64,000 nt of DNA from Mucor racemosus (taxonomy: Eukaryota > Mucoromycota > Mucoromycetes > Mucorales > Mucoraceae), in NCBI GenBank assembly GCA_027405735.1, contig JAPEHQ010000011.1, positions 1,922,001 through 1,986,000 of the forward strand, written 5' to 3'. Made by a program: the position numbers and the translations under genes. Under the pieces are notes generated by a model that worked only from the letters and a program-made list of their open reading frames with translations, had not been told where the DNA came from and searched no databases. Of the stretch, positions 46,351 to 59,890 are shown piece by piece (position 1 is the first letter of the stretch; each line of letters starts with the position of its first letter).

Positions 46351-48378
46351 TTATTTTGTATCTAATGAATGAACAAATTCGTCTAGATATTGACTTGTTT
46401 CTGCAAACCACGCAAAAAGTGAAGTAATAGAAGGATGTCCAACGATGGGCCCTTCAATAGCAGCTCTAAAACCAATGGATTTGCTGTTAATTCTATCAAT
46501 AAAATCTCGACCCAATGGCAATTGCAACACTTTTTGGTTCAATTGGTCGTCATAAGCATGCTTGTTGTTTAAAAAGTTATCGGGACGATATAAATCCACA
46601 TCTTGATCCCATTCAACATCTTGCTCAATAAGCTTTTGAAGATAAATAATGTGGTTTGTAATTGCGCTTGATCTAAAAAGTGAGTGATTGATGTCTGAGA
46701 ATATTTGATAAAACCTCTCGACAAAAGGTTTGATTTGAAAGAGTTGATCCACAATAGGTCGATTGGTAGTTTGATCAAATAAACCATAGCGATCTAATTG
46801 TTGAAATGCTGAAGTAGAAGGTGTAGATCTATTTGATTTGAGTGTGCTTCCCATAGTTTGATCTAAGTCTGAAGCTAGCCAAACAAATCTACCATGCTGT
46901 TCTGGATCTTGGTAAAGCATATAGTTATGTGCTGCTCCCATATAACCATCACCATGGCCTAGTAAAACCTCAAAAGCGAGACTATGGAACACAATGATCA
47001 ATTATTATGAAACAATACTCTTAAATATACTTACTGTTTCAAAAACAGGGAAACATCAAACCACTTATTCCATTCATGAGCTAACTTCTTTTCATCTTTC
47101 TTTTTGGAATGCTTGTATGAGCTTGAGTTTTGAATGAAATCAATAAAAGATACAAGATTTACTAAATTGTCTTTTGATTTGTCACCATGAGCTATTTCTT
47201 GTACTTTGTAAGGACTTAAATTAAGTCTGCTTTCAATGTAATCATTAGTAGATGGACCCAGGTAGCCCAAATTTGCTCCTGATTGTAGTTTACCAACAGC
47301 CAACGGATTTTCTTGCATACTACCTTGATATAGTGCACCGTTTTTCCAATTTGGCTTGCTATTACCCAACACATTTTTCAAAAAAGGGTTTTTATAGTTA
47401 TCTACAACTAAATAGAGCCCCTGGGGTTCTTGATTAATGAATAATCTACATTTGCGTGCCAGTTTTAGTCTCATTATGGACAAAATTATATAGATAAAAA
47501 TAGTACCTAACGAATGATGCTTTGGCAGTAGGCAATTTTGAAGCGTCTAATATATCATAGAATAATTTTTCTCGCATGTAGCTAGGATCAGTAGCACATG
47601 AACGTAATTTGAAGCGTCGATAACCGTTGATAGATCCTCCTTTATCAATATGGACACTATAAGACAATTTTTTAAACAATCTTGATGTTTGTCCACTTAA
47701 TCCAATCTTGACATTTTGAAACTGTTCTAAATGATCTGAACTAATACGAGTTACATTTGCACTAATTCCAATATCTTCTAGAACCTTTTCTCGTAATATT
47801 CCGAAATCTGCTGGATTTGTTTGAATGTGCCACGTTGGAACTTCATTAATGGGATGTACTTGATTTCGGTCTAAGTTTCCTCTGTATTTGTAATCTTTTT
47901 TTACACCCTTGTATCGCCAATTGACTTGAGAGAGCAACTGTTGTTGCCGATCTTGGTTATCACGTTGTCGTTGTATACTATGGCGACCATAGAATTCATA
48001 TGGGGTAGATGCGCCATTGTTATGCTGCTCCAAATGACGATAGAATGGCTCACTATCAACCTCCTTATTTTCATGATCTACAACAATATACTTGTAACGG
48101 GTGAATAATAGAGGTATATCTGCAGTGCCGGTATATATAATATTATTTGTGGAATTTGTGTTGTCTAATAAGTATACTCTATTATTTTCCTCTAGTCTCA
48201 CTGCCATTTTATTGTCATTACGGTTGTTGGTTTGATTTGGATTTGGATGAAAGTTGGGTGTATGAATTACATTAAACGTTATGCTTGAAACATCATAATT
48301 TTGTGCAGCACGGCCATGTACGCTGCCACAATAAGCTACAGCTAGAATTGCAACTGTCATATGCAAGTTTAATATCAA
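46351..48378 (-). CDS. CotH-family secreted protein
   Basis: Three exons, 48378-47507, 47469-47035 and 46981-46351, give 645 residues. There is a signal peptide (MILNLHMTVAILAVAYCGSV), then an N-terminal domain, then the CotH kinase-like fold: INEVPTWHIQTNPADFGI, FKLRSCATDPSYMREKLFYD, CRLFINQEPQGLYLVVDNY, LAFEVLLGHGDGYMGAAHNY and the metal-site-like WLASDLDQTMGS. The first intron is only 37 bp. No C-terminal GPI signal is seen. CotH proteins are expanded in Mucorales, and some members act at the cell surface as host-binding proteins. Nothing here shows which role this one has. Confidence 0.9.
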
Positions 48379-49043
48379 TTGAATTTATTTTCGTGTATAT
48401 ATCTTACTTACTATGAGCTATATATACTCTTTTCATTTGGTTATTAAAGGTATTTGAAAGGAAAGAAGATAAAATAACATAGAATGATAAAATATATATA
48501 TATTGAGAATGTAGTTGTAAATACAATAAATATTATAATAACCTTTACATTTATTGTGTTATAGTTTGTCGAGAATTATTCATGGATTTTACATACAAAA
48601 CGGGGATGTCTCCTTGGCTTTGTAGGGATAATACATTACAGCATTTCACCCGAATAGCGGGTACGAAATCTGTTTTCAATTTTTTTTTTATATGAAATAT
48701 AAAAATTCACAATAACAAACTTTATATAGACTTTCAAATGGGTCAAAAGCAAGATGCTATTTTTTTTTTGGTAAAATAAAGAATGAATTGCTAAAGGAAC
48801 AATGAATAAAAGGAAATGCATATACTGCAATGTCACTGAATGTTGTTTATTTTTCGCTAAAATTTAAATTCAAAGATGTTAATAATAATGAATATAAAGT
48901 AGTAAATAATAATAGTAGTAATATGTAAAAAATGAGGGGGGGGGGGTAATATGTGTACAAGATTATATGAAATATGTGATTCTTCAGAACCTGCTGAAAT
49001 TATATCTATTATATGTATGTGTGTATAATTTTCTCAAGTCTAA
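48379..49043. other. Intergenic, no gene seen
   Basis: AT-rich spacer with a TA run near 48491 and a G tract near 48937. The frame at 48636-48836 has no support. Confidence 0.5.
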
Positions 49044-50469
49044 TTAAACTTCTTCGTCACCATTAATACGAGTTGTTGATGGTATATGACCATGCGATGT
49101 AATTGTATTGTTCATACTATACTGATTCGAATGATTTTGTTGTTGTTGTTGTAATTGATGATTTGAATTATAAGGTACATCTGAAAAGATAGAAGAGGGT
49201 GCAAATGATCTAGCTGAAGTTCTTCCTGGTATATTGATATTATTTACTTGTTCGTTGATCTGCTGTTGATGCAAATTTTTACGATCATTGTTGCCATACG
49301 AGTTAAGTACCATACCACAATGCTCACAGAAACTTTGATCTGGAAGACGAGTATAATCAACTCTTAAAGCTTCAACTAAAAGAGTTGATTCGATGATTTC
49401 AAAATATACAGTAAAAGCCTGAGCATACAGTAAATTATCAGTAAATGTTTCAATTCAAATCTATCAATAGAAACTTACATCCGATCTGTTACCCAGAAAT
49501 TTGGTTACCTTGAATAAATTCATGGCCAAATTAACGACAAAAGTTAAAATCAAACAAATAAGTGATTTACGAGCAATGTATTCTATTATTTGATTTCTAT
49601 GGCTCATTATTATACGGGAATTCCTGATATGTACGTATAATCTAATATCATGTTGTGATTAGTGTATTTGCGTAAAATGTTATTTATTGTTTACCCACCT
49701 TCTGACAAACATGCCACTAAGAAACAAATTGGCTAATGCATCAGCAACAAAGTTCAATATAATGACACCGGTTCCCCTATAATAATTGAATGTAAGTACA
49801 TTATAGGGTTGAAGATATATAAAACATACCATTGAGCAAGACAATTTGAACCAGATTGAACTGATTGAGACATAAGTTGTTGCTGTAATGTATGAAATGC
49901 CAATTCATATGGCCAATCAGCAAATCTAAGTGTAATCAAGAAAATGCCAACAAATTTGATCCAAATAGAATGCTTGTCTGATTCCAATATAATAAGTCTT
50001 TTAAACATGATCGAATAAACAAGGATATAATCTATTGAATGGGAAAATGTTAATAAAATTCAATGCAACGTATCCCCTGATAATATTACTCAGATGCCAC
50101 AAACTAAAAAGAAGTAAAAGCTGCATTAATAAGATTATAATACAAATATAAAGTTTAGCAACTTACGATACAAGTAAAGGCCAGAAAGCACATGTTGTAA
50201 TTTCAAATAATGGAACAATGCCATATAAAAATCGATGAATAAACATCACTACGACTTGTGCAATATTCATTAAATGGCTATAATTATAATGAAAATTAAA
50301 TTTCTCATCAAGTGCTGCAATAAAATCATCCTTACATTAAACCGCGTGTGCGACGATATTGCCGAAGACAAACAAAGAAATTTCGAACACATATAGTAAC
50401 AGCTATCCACATACCGATCATACTGATACGATCTATTACTCTTTCACCATAAGCTGACAATTCAATCAT
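49044..50469 (-). CDS. Multi-pass membrane protein of unknown function
   Basis: Seven exons (50469-50336, 50277-50167, 50103-50090, 50031-49830, 49776-49699, 49623-49479, 49418-49044) give 352 residues. Exon 3 is a 14-nt microexon needed to keep frame between WPLLVS and NYILVYSIMF. The first about 255 residues hold six to seven hydrophobic segments, for example IGMWIAVTICVRNFFVCL, VVVMFIHRFLYGIVPLF, WIKFVGIFLITLRF, GVIILNFVADALANLFL and SLICLILTFVVNLAMNLF. The C-terminal about 95 residues are Asn/Gln-rich with a small CEHCG motif. No known family is recognised. Confidence 0.72.
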
Positions 50470-53030
50470 AACTTGTTAAATGTTGTTGATCGATTGTAAA
50501 TGTGTTTATTTTTTTAATGAAAGAAAATGCAAGAGATCTGAATATATATATTGCTGTTGAAAGTTGTGTATTAACGAAAAGAGAGAGAGGGGGGGGGAAA
50601 AAGAAAAAGAAACCGAAAAAGAAGGATTGCCATGATTCTTTTATATTATTAAGACATCTAGTTCAAATGTAGAAAAGCTTCTTTTTAAGACGGAGTGGCA
50701 AAACAGTGGCCATGAAATGAGGGGAAGTTGATCATTTCATCAAATTAGATGCAAGTAGACCACCGAAAAGGTATCTTTCCAGTGTTTCCCGTTTGAATGA
50801 TAAGGGAGATTGGAAAATAGAATAGTATGACACCGAAAAAAAAAAATAAAAAAAATAAAAAAAATAAAAAAAACTGATTGTTACTAAATATACACACATA
50901 TTATGATGATACCATTTATAAAATTGAAAAATAAAACGCTGTAATATCTGAATTGAACTGAATTGACAGAACTACAGTTTTTTCCCTGTTCCTCCATAAT
51001 TTACCATCTTTCCAATCATTTGTATTACGAAAAACCAATCAACAATTACATGGTATAATTTTTAAAAAAGCGGGGAGTAGGAGGGTAGGATAGCAAAGAA
51101 TTTACAAGATCCGATAGGCACTTTAATTACCTATGCATGCATCAGTCTCATCACTGCATTTCCTCACCTACCACGTTTATATGGGGTTTTCCCCATTCTA
51201 CTTGTGAGATCATCATGTTTTTAAGAAATTAGTTGATATTATTAGACATCATGCCATCATCTTTCTCATTAGTTTGTATTATAATAAAAAAATAATAAAA
51301 AAAAAACAAGAAAAAGAGTTTTTGGATCATCATGAATGTGTACATGTTGAAAAAGCAAAAGTTGCAAGCTATGCAAAGAATTACTGTAATTGTCTTCAAA
51401 TAATAAACCAAGAAAATCAGACTTGAGGTTCCCCTTTTTGTCCAAAAACTGGGTATCATTGCGCCAAATTAGTAATCAAATGCATGTAAGGATATATAAA
51501 AATAGTCGCAATTGCCTTGGTATGCTATGCACTTTTATATGTAATAAACATGTCCGAAAAAAGCCTTCCAAGATGAACAGTTGCATTTGTATGTACAAAC
51601 TGGCTTTGTAAATTGCTTCACCTTGGCATACTCTAGTAACAACATTAAACAACAGTTAACATCAAGATTTATCGGTTATCATTATAAACCATTGATTACA
51701 AGCAATGCCATATTAGCATAGCAGAAGTAGTATTTGATGTATCGGTATAAAACTCGGGAAATGTTTATACATGGCTCATAGATTTTGATTTGCTTAAAAT
51801 ATAATTAAACCAAAAGAGAGTATGTATACATATCCGATTCATTATAACAACATGTGGTGATAATCATCAAAATATTAAAATTAAGGCTTGAATATAAGCT
51901 GTTCTGTGTGGCGGTATAAAAGATATTAATATAATGTCATTTAGTGCAATATTAAAGGGCGTACATGTTAAGGTAATACTCCCTATTGAACACACTGTCG
52001 GCATATAATTTATCATCAAACGATGCCGAATTATTGAACTCGAGTCTTTTTCACCAAAGACAAGTATGTATAGATATATGATATAATCATAGTACTGAAT
52101 AATTATATACTGATATACGGTATATGCAGCATATGTTAAGATAGCGCTATCATATATAACATATTTTACAGTACTGCATGTGTCAAGTATATATAGAAAT
52201 TAACAATTTCGGCTGTATATGAAACTTGAGCCTATAATAATGACATTGCGTACATATAGCAAGATTGCGTCAATGCTTTTTTTTTATACAATATATACAA
52301 GTATATCCACATGTTTATTGTTTGCATGGACCTATAGAAAATTTTAGGTTTGTCTAATCTAAAATCATTGTTTATATGATATACATAAAATTAATTGTGT
52401 TCAAGTTCATGTGTATATGATGTATTTCAGTTGCAGACATTAAAGTGATTTATTATTCGGATGTTGCGGTTCGTACATTTTTAGCCTGGTTAATTATGAT
52501 AAAGCCCTTATTTTTAACTTTATTGAACCAGCAATGTTTGATCTTTTAATCATCATTATCTTGAAACGCATACTATCTAGATCTACATGAAACTAGATCT
52601 AGCAAGTATTGATAACTAAAAAATTAATCGGATCTCACGTACCCATTGTAGTACAAGTCAATTTACATGAGCCAAGTCATTATCGTAAAAATAGATTTAT
52701 AAAATCGTTCAGATATGATTAACATTTTTTTCACAACTAGAACATTCGTTCCAGCTTTTTACTGACCTTTCCCTCTAATTGCGTAACCTCGTGCAGCGCT
52801 AGCTATTGATGCCTATTGATTGCCAACCGGCACATACTACATTTGGACTGACTGCAAACGACGGTATTTTCCTTAAAGTCAAAATCAAAAGGCAAATACA
52901 CCTTAATCAATAGATTTCTTTCTCATTAAAACATAAAAATACTGGGATATATTAAGTTTATGAAAATGCGACAGCTATCAACTACTATATCCATTAGTTT
53001 TCCAAGAATATGTTAATTTTTGTAGTGGAT
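50470..53030. other. Gene-free AT-rich region
   Basis: Contains the promoter of the membrane-protein gene (GA-rich run at 50580-50625), an A/TAAAA repeat near 50840-50870 and scattered AT-rich sequence. No protein or RNA gene is supported; all frames are short and unconserved. Confidence 0.5.
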
Positions 53031-53165
53031 TCAAGACCATCGCTCTTTGAATCTACCTTAAAACAAGTAAGTTTTATTATTAACAGTTGCTAGTATAACT
53101 GAAGTTTTTGCAAAGATATTAAGATGTAAAGTTTTAGGTTTTTTTCAGGCAGAGAAAGACATGTT
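53030..53165 (+). repeat. Repeat family A, partial copy 6
   Basis: Matches only the segment around TTAAAACAAGTAAGTTTTAT and the following 80 bp of family A (compare 62010-62090). It is strongly diverged. Confidence 0.55.
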
Positions 53166-53399
53166 TCTCTTTGAAATTTATGCTTTAACCTTTAAAAAAT
53201 GACTCTTAGCAAATATCAGCAAAATATGTTATGCGTATATACACAGTGTAAATTAAGTGCAACTTCAAAATTTAACTTTGAGCCATTATTTGATTTTATA
53301 AAAATTTTCAAAGAATGTCTGAAACAATCCAAACAAAATAGTTAAAACAAGTGTATGCATTTTCATTTCTCTACTTCCACAGCAATTCGAGGAGGCTAA

Positions 53400-53640
53400 A
53401 ATTTTTGTAGCTCTGTAGAAAAGAGCTAGACATACCTACTATTGCAACGGGAGCTCATTTTTATCCATATTCAGTGGGAACTAGTGAGTCTACTGACCTT
53501 AATAGGCATGAATAATAGCAGGTAGTAACCAACTTGTTGTTCAAACTTATCGAATACACAATGACCCATGGAAGCTGATATCTGATATACTTGTAGTATT
53601 TATTCATATCTATATCTATGTCGAGCATCAGCTTGCTTGG
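53400..53640 (-). repeat. Unclassified repeat shared with 58.98-59.17 kb
   Basis: On the reverse strand it shares landmarks with 58985-59170: CCATGGGTCATTGT, an ACAAGTTGGTTAC stretch and CTCCCGTTGCAAT. A piece of the same family is at about 43800-43840. Class unknown. Confidence 0.45.
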
Positions 53641-54112
53641 ATCAGTATTCATAGAGATTGCATTTTCAATTGTTTTCAATAAAAGTTATTACGTCCACCG
53701 GTTATTTGTAAGATAATGAACCTTTTGATTTGCAATCTTTATTGATAAGAAGTCGGCTAATAACTGATCTGTGGTAACATTCTTGATTGTTCTTATTGTT
53801 CTAAAGTAAGACCCATGAAACGCAATATGTGAGACATATCCACTTGTTGGATTTAGCTATATGGAATAGGTTCAACTTGAATGTGTTGTGTTACTAATGT
53901 AAATAAATTGATCTGACATGGAATGTCAGAAAGATATAATCGATCCAATACTGATCTAACAGATAAATGTAATATAGAATTTGTATGTAAATAGGACAAG
54001 CTATTGATATTAAATAAAGATTATTTTCAGTTTTTGTGTGTTATTTAATTTAACAAGTTCCTTTATTAAATTAGATATTTTTTCTTGCAACAATATTTAT
54101 TCTAAATGTCGT

Positions 54113-54645
54113 ATATTTTCAAGTTTGATGAATAAGACTTAAAAAGAATACAATTAAAAGAGAATGAGTAATGAATCAGTTCTTCAACTGTATAATAAAA
54201 ACAAGATATCGTTTATTTAGATATAAAAGTATGGCCTTTTATATTGATTTGATATTGAGATCCTGAAATGTGATTTAAGACACTATTGAACCATTATATC
54301 TGTTTGATAATAATCTATGGATTGAAATGGATCAATCATAATTTAACCGTTCTTGCAGAGCTTATGGGTTGCTTTCTTTCAATGCTGCACTAGTTATGCT
54401 TGGATGTTGATTTGATAGCTACTTGATTGATTAACCGCTGGAATGAAATAATATGGTGTCATAGTTGAGGTCCAAGAGTTCTTGGTAATTACTGGATTAA
54501 ACTTGGTACGCTAGGAGCTTCTTATATCCGATATCGAAACTTTGCACTTCAGTATATGTCATAGTCAATAGATTGTAAGATGTATTATTGATACTGTAGA
54601 AGATAATAACACACGGTACTTAGTGGCATATAACATAGTATATGA
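54113..54645 (+). repeat. Repeat family B, mirror of 25.53-26.06 kb
   Basis: Begins TGTCGTATATTTTCAAG and runs through the core to the arm ending GTGGCATATAACAT. It marks one end of the right inverted-duplication copy. Confidence 0.65.
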
Positions 54646-54647
54646 TT

Positions 54648-54855
54648 CATATTTTTGCCAATGGTTACTCTTCCAAAAAAAAAAAAAGCCGAATAATCTC
54701 CGGAAGCGGCCATCTAATAATGATGTTTCCAAGCTTTAAATCTCTAGAAAAAATTACCGGACAGCCCGGACGCGGTTTTTTAAATATTCCAAGCAGCTAT
54801 AAGATACAGGTATCGAAATTTCATACAAAAATTAAGATTCGACTGTATTGCTATT
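54648..54855 (-). repeat. Right-copy segment matching 25.32-25.53 kb, with the empty LTR site
   Basis: Reverse complement of 25320-25530 (shared AAACCGCG..CCGGGCTGTCC and GATGGCCGCTTCCGG). The join to sequence matching 23.1 kb at 54848-54852 has a single TTGCT where the left copy has AGTAA-LTR-AGTAA, so it is the unoccupied target. Confidence 0.8.
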
Positions 54856-55050
54856 AATTATTCAAAGGCTTATTTTAAGTAAAGCATAAATACAACCTAC
54901 AACATTATTAGCCTAATAACGAATTTAACTTGAAAAGTATAAGATGATACAACCGGATTCAAAAAAAGTCCATAAAATCACAAATTTAAAGGATTTATAT
55001 ATAAAAGCATTATGGCCGATCTGTGCTGCGCTAAATGATTTTGTTGTGCC

Positions 55051-55522
55051 TGTGGATTACATCCATTTAGATCTCCATTTCATCTGGTGTCTAACTTGAA
55101 TTACCGCTGGGATAAATCAGGAATCACTTTGATTTGACATGTCTGATTGATACAGTAAGTAATCTTATAACCGAGATGTGGATCCTAGCAAATTATAATT
55201 ATTGACCTGTGATTTACCGAAAGAATGAGCATTTAGATATTGTGTAGATGCATTAGAATCATGCTTCTATGATTCAATAGTAGCATGATGATAGACGCAT
55301 AGAATATGACCTTGCTCAACTTGCATGTTGAACATCATGGTTTGACAAATGTTCTAAATTGGTAATTCGATTAGAAATTATGTATAAATAGAAGGACATC
55401 TTCTTCCTTTCAAAGAAGAGTCAATTAAGTTCTACTTGATAATAAAAACCTAACGTTATCTAGTCGAATTCCTATTGTTTTCTTATACTTTTTTTTTCGT
55501 GAATATCTCTACCTGTTCCACA
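55051..55522 (+). mobile_element. Solo LTR (472 bp), right copy only
   Basis: Begins TGTGGATTACATCC and ends ACCTGTTCCACA, with TGTGGA/TCCACA inverted ends. The target duplication GTGCC lies at 55046-55050 and 55523-55527. TATAAATAGAAGG and AATAAAAACC lie on the plus strand as core promoter and polyadenylation signals. The left copy has the single GGCAC at 22944-22948. Confidence 0.88.
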
Positions 55523-55579
55523 GTGCCTAGTTGGGCTGTACACTATAGCCTGATGAGCTGTTGTATCCACTGAATAATG

Positions 55580-55845
55580 ACTAAAAAGATAACAAGGTGC
55601 ACATGGACACAACAAAATAAACTGCACACGAGCATAACGAAAAGCCTGTATGTGCAGAATTATAGATTCTGTTCATGTGCATGACAGTAACCCCATGTGT
55701 GCATAATAATAGAATTGTCTATAAGCATATCATTATTCCTATTTGTGCATAATAATAATAAAGTCTGGTCATGAGTATAATCAGCTGATCGTATGAGCAC
55801 AAATTGGTTTGTACATGAGCATCGTGCTGTTACGTTCTCAAAATG
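55580..55845. repeat. Degenerate minisatellite, mirror of 22.62-22.90 kb
   Basis: The same TGCACATG/GAGCATA-cored units in reverse orientation. It is more eroded than the left copy. Confidence 0.6.
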
Positions 55846-57600
55846 TTATTGCATTTTTTACTGGAATGGGTTTTTGAATTACATTTGTTTTTATTAATAT
55901 AGATATTAGACAATACAATTCAATGCGTTGTTGATGCAGAGCAATACATGCAAGAGCCAATATATTTACGTTTATTATTATTTGTAAATATGTTCATAGC
56001 TATAATGTTTACAGCAACAATGGTTTTTGCTTGAGCATAAAATTAAATAACACTTACTGCTTAAATTTATATGCAAGCCAAATCTAAGGTTACAAATGTT
56101 ACTTTATCACTCATAAAATTTAAACAAATTAACCTTCTTTAAACTTACTATTTTGGTTTACGATTGTCAGCTGTAAAAATATTTGGTTTCAAGTATTAGT
56201 TACGATCCGAATTATGGTTATTAGGCAAGACATCAGATTATTCTATTTTTTGGTATTTCTATAACATTTAAAATTTTATCACTTTTCTGGAACATTTCGT
56301 GAGTTTGTAGCCAGTTCTAGCTTTTCATTGAGTAGATATAAATATTATTACAGTACCTTCGATTTGTTGATCTGGTAATCAAGAAATACTTCCAACAATA
56401 ATACAGTAGTAAGTAATAATATTTGATCTTAGAATGCGGTTAAATAAAAATATCAGACTCTAGTATAGACTAATATTTATAGGAAAAATATTAGTCCCCT
56501 ATCTTAGCATGCGTCTTCAGATAAGAGAAAAGAATACCAACTTAATAGTCTGATATGCCTTATCAAACGGTGAATATATCCTTGGAATATGAAAACAAAA
56601 AGAGAGAAACAACACACGTAAAAAAGGATTTTCAAGGCTTTACATTATTTAGCGCAATTAAAGCCCTTCTAAATTGCACATTTCAGCCAATGTAAACGTA
56701 TCATTACAGCGCATGAACTATGAACTAAATAAAATAGGCAACATCTGTTATCGTAGAAACATACATTTTTCTACCAAAAAATAGTCTGTCATATCATAAA
56801 TTCGTTAAGAAATTGTAAGGGCGAGCAAGCAGAGCAACGCCGTAATTGAGCATAGCAAGGTTGAATGGCTGAGTTTCTTATACTATGGTTTATATCTAAA
56901 TTTTAAATAGAAAAGCGTTTTTTTTTAAAAAATTTCTTATATTTAACCACGTGCGGTCTGAAAATTCAGTTTTTGTAGCGGACATTTTCGGGGCTCATTT
57001 TATCCTTACGAACGCTCATGATTTTTATCAAAAAATAGAAAAATCAAATTTTGATACCAAAATCAACGTTTAAATATATTACATTGTGAGAGAAAATTGT
57101 AGCCATAGCTAATACGTATTTTATAAAAGCTTAATATTAAATACTAAGTAATGAAACTTTGTACTTTTGCCCCAAAAACGGTTTTTTGATTAAAGGATTT
57201 TCATGTGATATTTTGCAGTAAAAATGTTTATTATTTTTTATTGAGCAAATAGAGTGCTAAATTCTGCATATGTGTATATTTTTTTTTAATAATTGGTAGT
57301 ATAATTAACTCTAGATTTGCAAAATCAGAAAAAAAAAATTAAAAAATGTCAAAATTGATGATCTGGACAAGAATAATTTTTAAAATTAATATTCCGCTTA
57401 TAAGCTTTGTAAGTCTTAAAAATAAGAGATTTTATAATACTTGAAAACTTTTTCAAGAATTTACGATGCTGTACCCACTTGATTCAAGCTTATTGCTGTA
57501 AATAATTATACATGTTAATATTGTGCGGTAGTTTATTAGATGATAATATAGTCTTAATTTATAATTATTGCGTTAGAGGTAATTTACATTGGGTTTTATT

Positions 57601-57815
57601 CTTACCTCTCCAATATCATAAACATAAGCATGGCCATCACGGAAACCTATTACCGCCTTTTATCCTCTTTGTCCCAAGCCAATTTATTCAATGCTTTACT
57701 AGTAGAACCAACTTAATTACTTACAAATGGTTCCTTGGTATTTTAATTCTAATTCCATAAATTAAATTGGCTGGTTTCATCTACAGTAGTATCAAACATA
57801 TTATCAGCCCGCCAT
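57601..57815 (-). pseudogene. Captured dynein intermediate chain fragment, right copy
   Basis: Minus strand from 57799: MFDTTVDETSQFNLWN, then NTKEPFVS and KALNKLAWDKE, with stops and a frameshift. Here WN (expected in the WD40 family) is kept where the left copy has LN. The end reads GATATTGGAGAGGTAAG, a good exon-intron junction. Decay has therefore been independent in the two copies. Confidence 0.65.
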
Positions 57816-58211
57816 ATGATAAATGTCAATCTAAAATCAGAAACATTCCATTGTCATTTTATAAGCTATGAAAAGCTTGATTTTTAATAATACAACAATT
57901 AAATAAAAGACAAAATAATACGAATCGCATATGGTGGGTATTCAACATCTAGTTGAGTTTAATGAAGAATGCTTTTGAACCTTTTTTAAAATCCTGAAGC
58001 AAACACAACATCTTGCTCATGCAATTTCTATCCATCAAAATGCCATGATTTCCACCGCACAATAAATGCACCTTTTATCAATCTCGACCTCGTTGTACAT
58101 TGAGTATCAGTTTTTCACCAGCTGTACTTTTTTCGGTTCATTACTATTAGGTTATATTGAAAGATAATGTATCAAATTACAATTTACGAGTATAATGTTA
58201 GAAACTTGATC

Positions 58212-58212
58212 C

Positions 58213-58245
<33 letters not shown>
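58212..58245. repeat. (TTA)n microsatellite
   Basis: Mirror of the (AAT)n run in the left block, slightly shorter. Confidence 0.9.
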
Positions 58246-58789
58246 TGATTATAATTGTCAAACTGATTGATTCATACAGTATATCATATTACTATTTCGC
58301 ATGGGTAGAGATTATACAATTGATATCTGCATTTAATACTGGTGATTTGGAAAGTTGATGTCGATCTTTAGTTTGATGACTAATGCGTACTTTGGTTTTT
58401 TTCCAGTACAATTCTAGGTGTTTCGACTCCTAAAAGCTGAATTTTCCAATGCAACTGCATCTGTTGAATATCACTTGAGTTTCTATGCGTTGTAGCTCAT
58501 GTTATACTAACTCTCATTTTGGCAAACATTGCTTTACATTCGTTCATATTCAATTTTTGTGTTATGCAGCTTAATATTAATGCACTAACAATGAGTTTTA
58601 TTTATATCTCCATCAAAAATTGGCATTTTTTTTAGATGATGTCTACAACCAATTTCTGGAAAGCTCTACTATCATTCCAAAAAGAAAAAATACACCTTAA
58701 TTTGCTGCATTTCCCAAAATAGTGACGAAAAACTGACAAATGCATGTTCACATGTATGTGGATTAAAATTTTACATCGAAGGAGAGTGA

Positions 58790-58865
58790 CAAGCTTAACG
58801 GGTAGCGCATGCGCTACAAATTGAGTGCGACACACATATTTGTGAGTTCAAACCCGCCAAAGGGG
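58790..58865 (+). repeat. tRNA-like (SINE-head) remnant, right copy
   Basis: AGCTTAACGGGTAGCGC as A box and GAGTTCAAACCCGCCA as B-box-like end with terminal CCA. The stem GCGCT/AGTGC closes an 8-nt loop. T-arm pairing is poor, so it is a relic. The left copy is cut at GAACTCAC by repeat family B. Confidence 0.35.
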
Positions 58866-59221
58866 AAGCCTTTTGGTATTCGGATATGAATTTCGAAAGA
58901 GAATCTCCGATGACGACCCTTGATTCTCATCGAATATGATCCTCCTTTTTTTTCCTTTTTCATTAATGCCTATGATATGCATACTAGTAAATTTGGCTGG
59001 CAAAACCCGGTGCCTCGACACGAATACTACCAGCATCCATGGGTCATTGTACGTTCAGCCAGTTCGACCAACAAGTTGGTTACCTGCTACTTATACCTAC
59101 TAAGATCAGCAAGCCCATCAGTTCTTCTCAACTAATATGAATCCAAATGATCTCCCGTTGCAATGGCAGGTACTTCTAGCGCTGATCCGCAGAATTTCAA
59201 AAGGTTTAGTCTTTAGCTTCG

Positions 59222-59890
59222 TCGTATATTTTCATGTTTGATAAATCATACTTAAAAAAGAATACAATTAAAAGAGAATGAGTAATGAATCAGTTCTTCA
59301 ACTGTATAATAAAAACAAGATATCGTTTATTTATATATAAAAGTATGGTCTTTTATATTGATTTGACATTGAGATCCTGAGATATAATTTAAGGCATTGT
59401 TGAACCATTATATCTGTTTAATAATAATCTATGGATTGAAACAAGACAACTCACAAGCTCTGCAAGAACGATTAAATTATGATTGATCCATTTCAATCCA
59501 TAGATTACTATCAAACAGATCCAATGGTTCAATAGTGCCTTAACTTACATCTCAGGATCTCAATGTCAAATCAATATAAAAGACCATACTTTTATATATA
59601 AATAAGCGATATCTTCTTCTTTTTATTATACAGTTGAAGAACTGGTTCATTACTCATTCTTTTATAATTGTATTCTTTTTTAAGTATTATTTATCAATCC
59701 TGAAAATATACGACAAGGTTCAAGAGCTCTTGGTAATTACTGGATTAAACTTAGTACGCTAGGAGCTTCTTATATCCAATATAAAGACTGTGCACTTCAA
59801 TACACGTTGTAGTCAATAGATTGTAAAATGTATTAATACTGTAGAAGGTGATAACGTATGACACTAGGTGGCATACAACACTAAATCTTG
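59222..59890. repeat. Repeat family B, rearranged copy with head-to-head cores
   Basis: A partial core in one orientation (59222-59440) joins a core in the opposite orientation (59445-59715, ending TATACGACA), followed by an arm ending GGTGGCATACAACAC. It differs from the simple fold-back of the left copy and suggests recombination within the palindrome. Confidence 0.6.

Noticed and set aside
51390..51611. 73-codon plus frame
   Set aside because: No conserved features; AT-rich spacer sequence.
53780..54105. Another solo LTR starting TGTGGTAACATTC and ending CTTGCAACA
   Set aside because: No matching target duplication and no empty site to compare.
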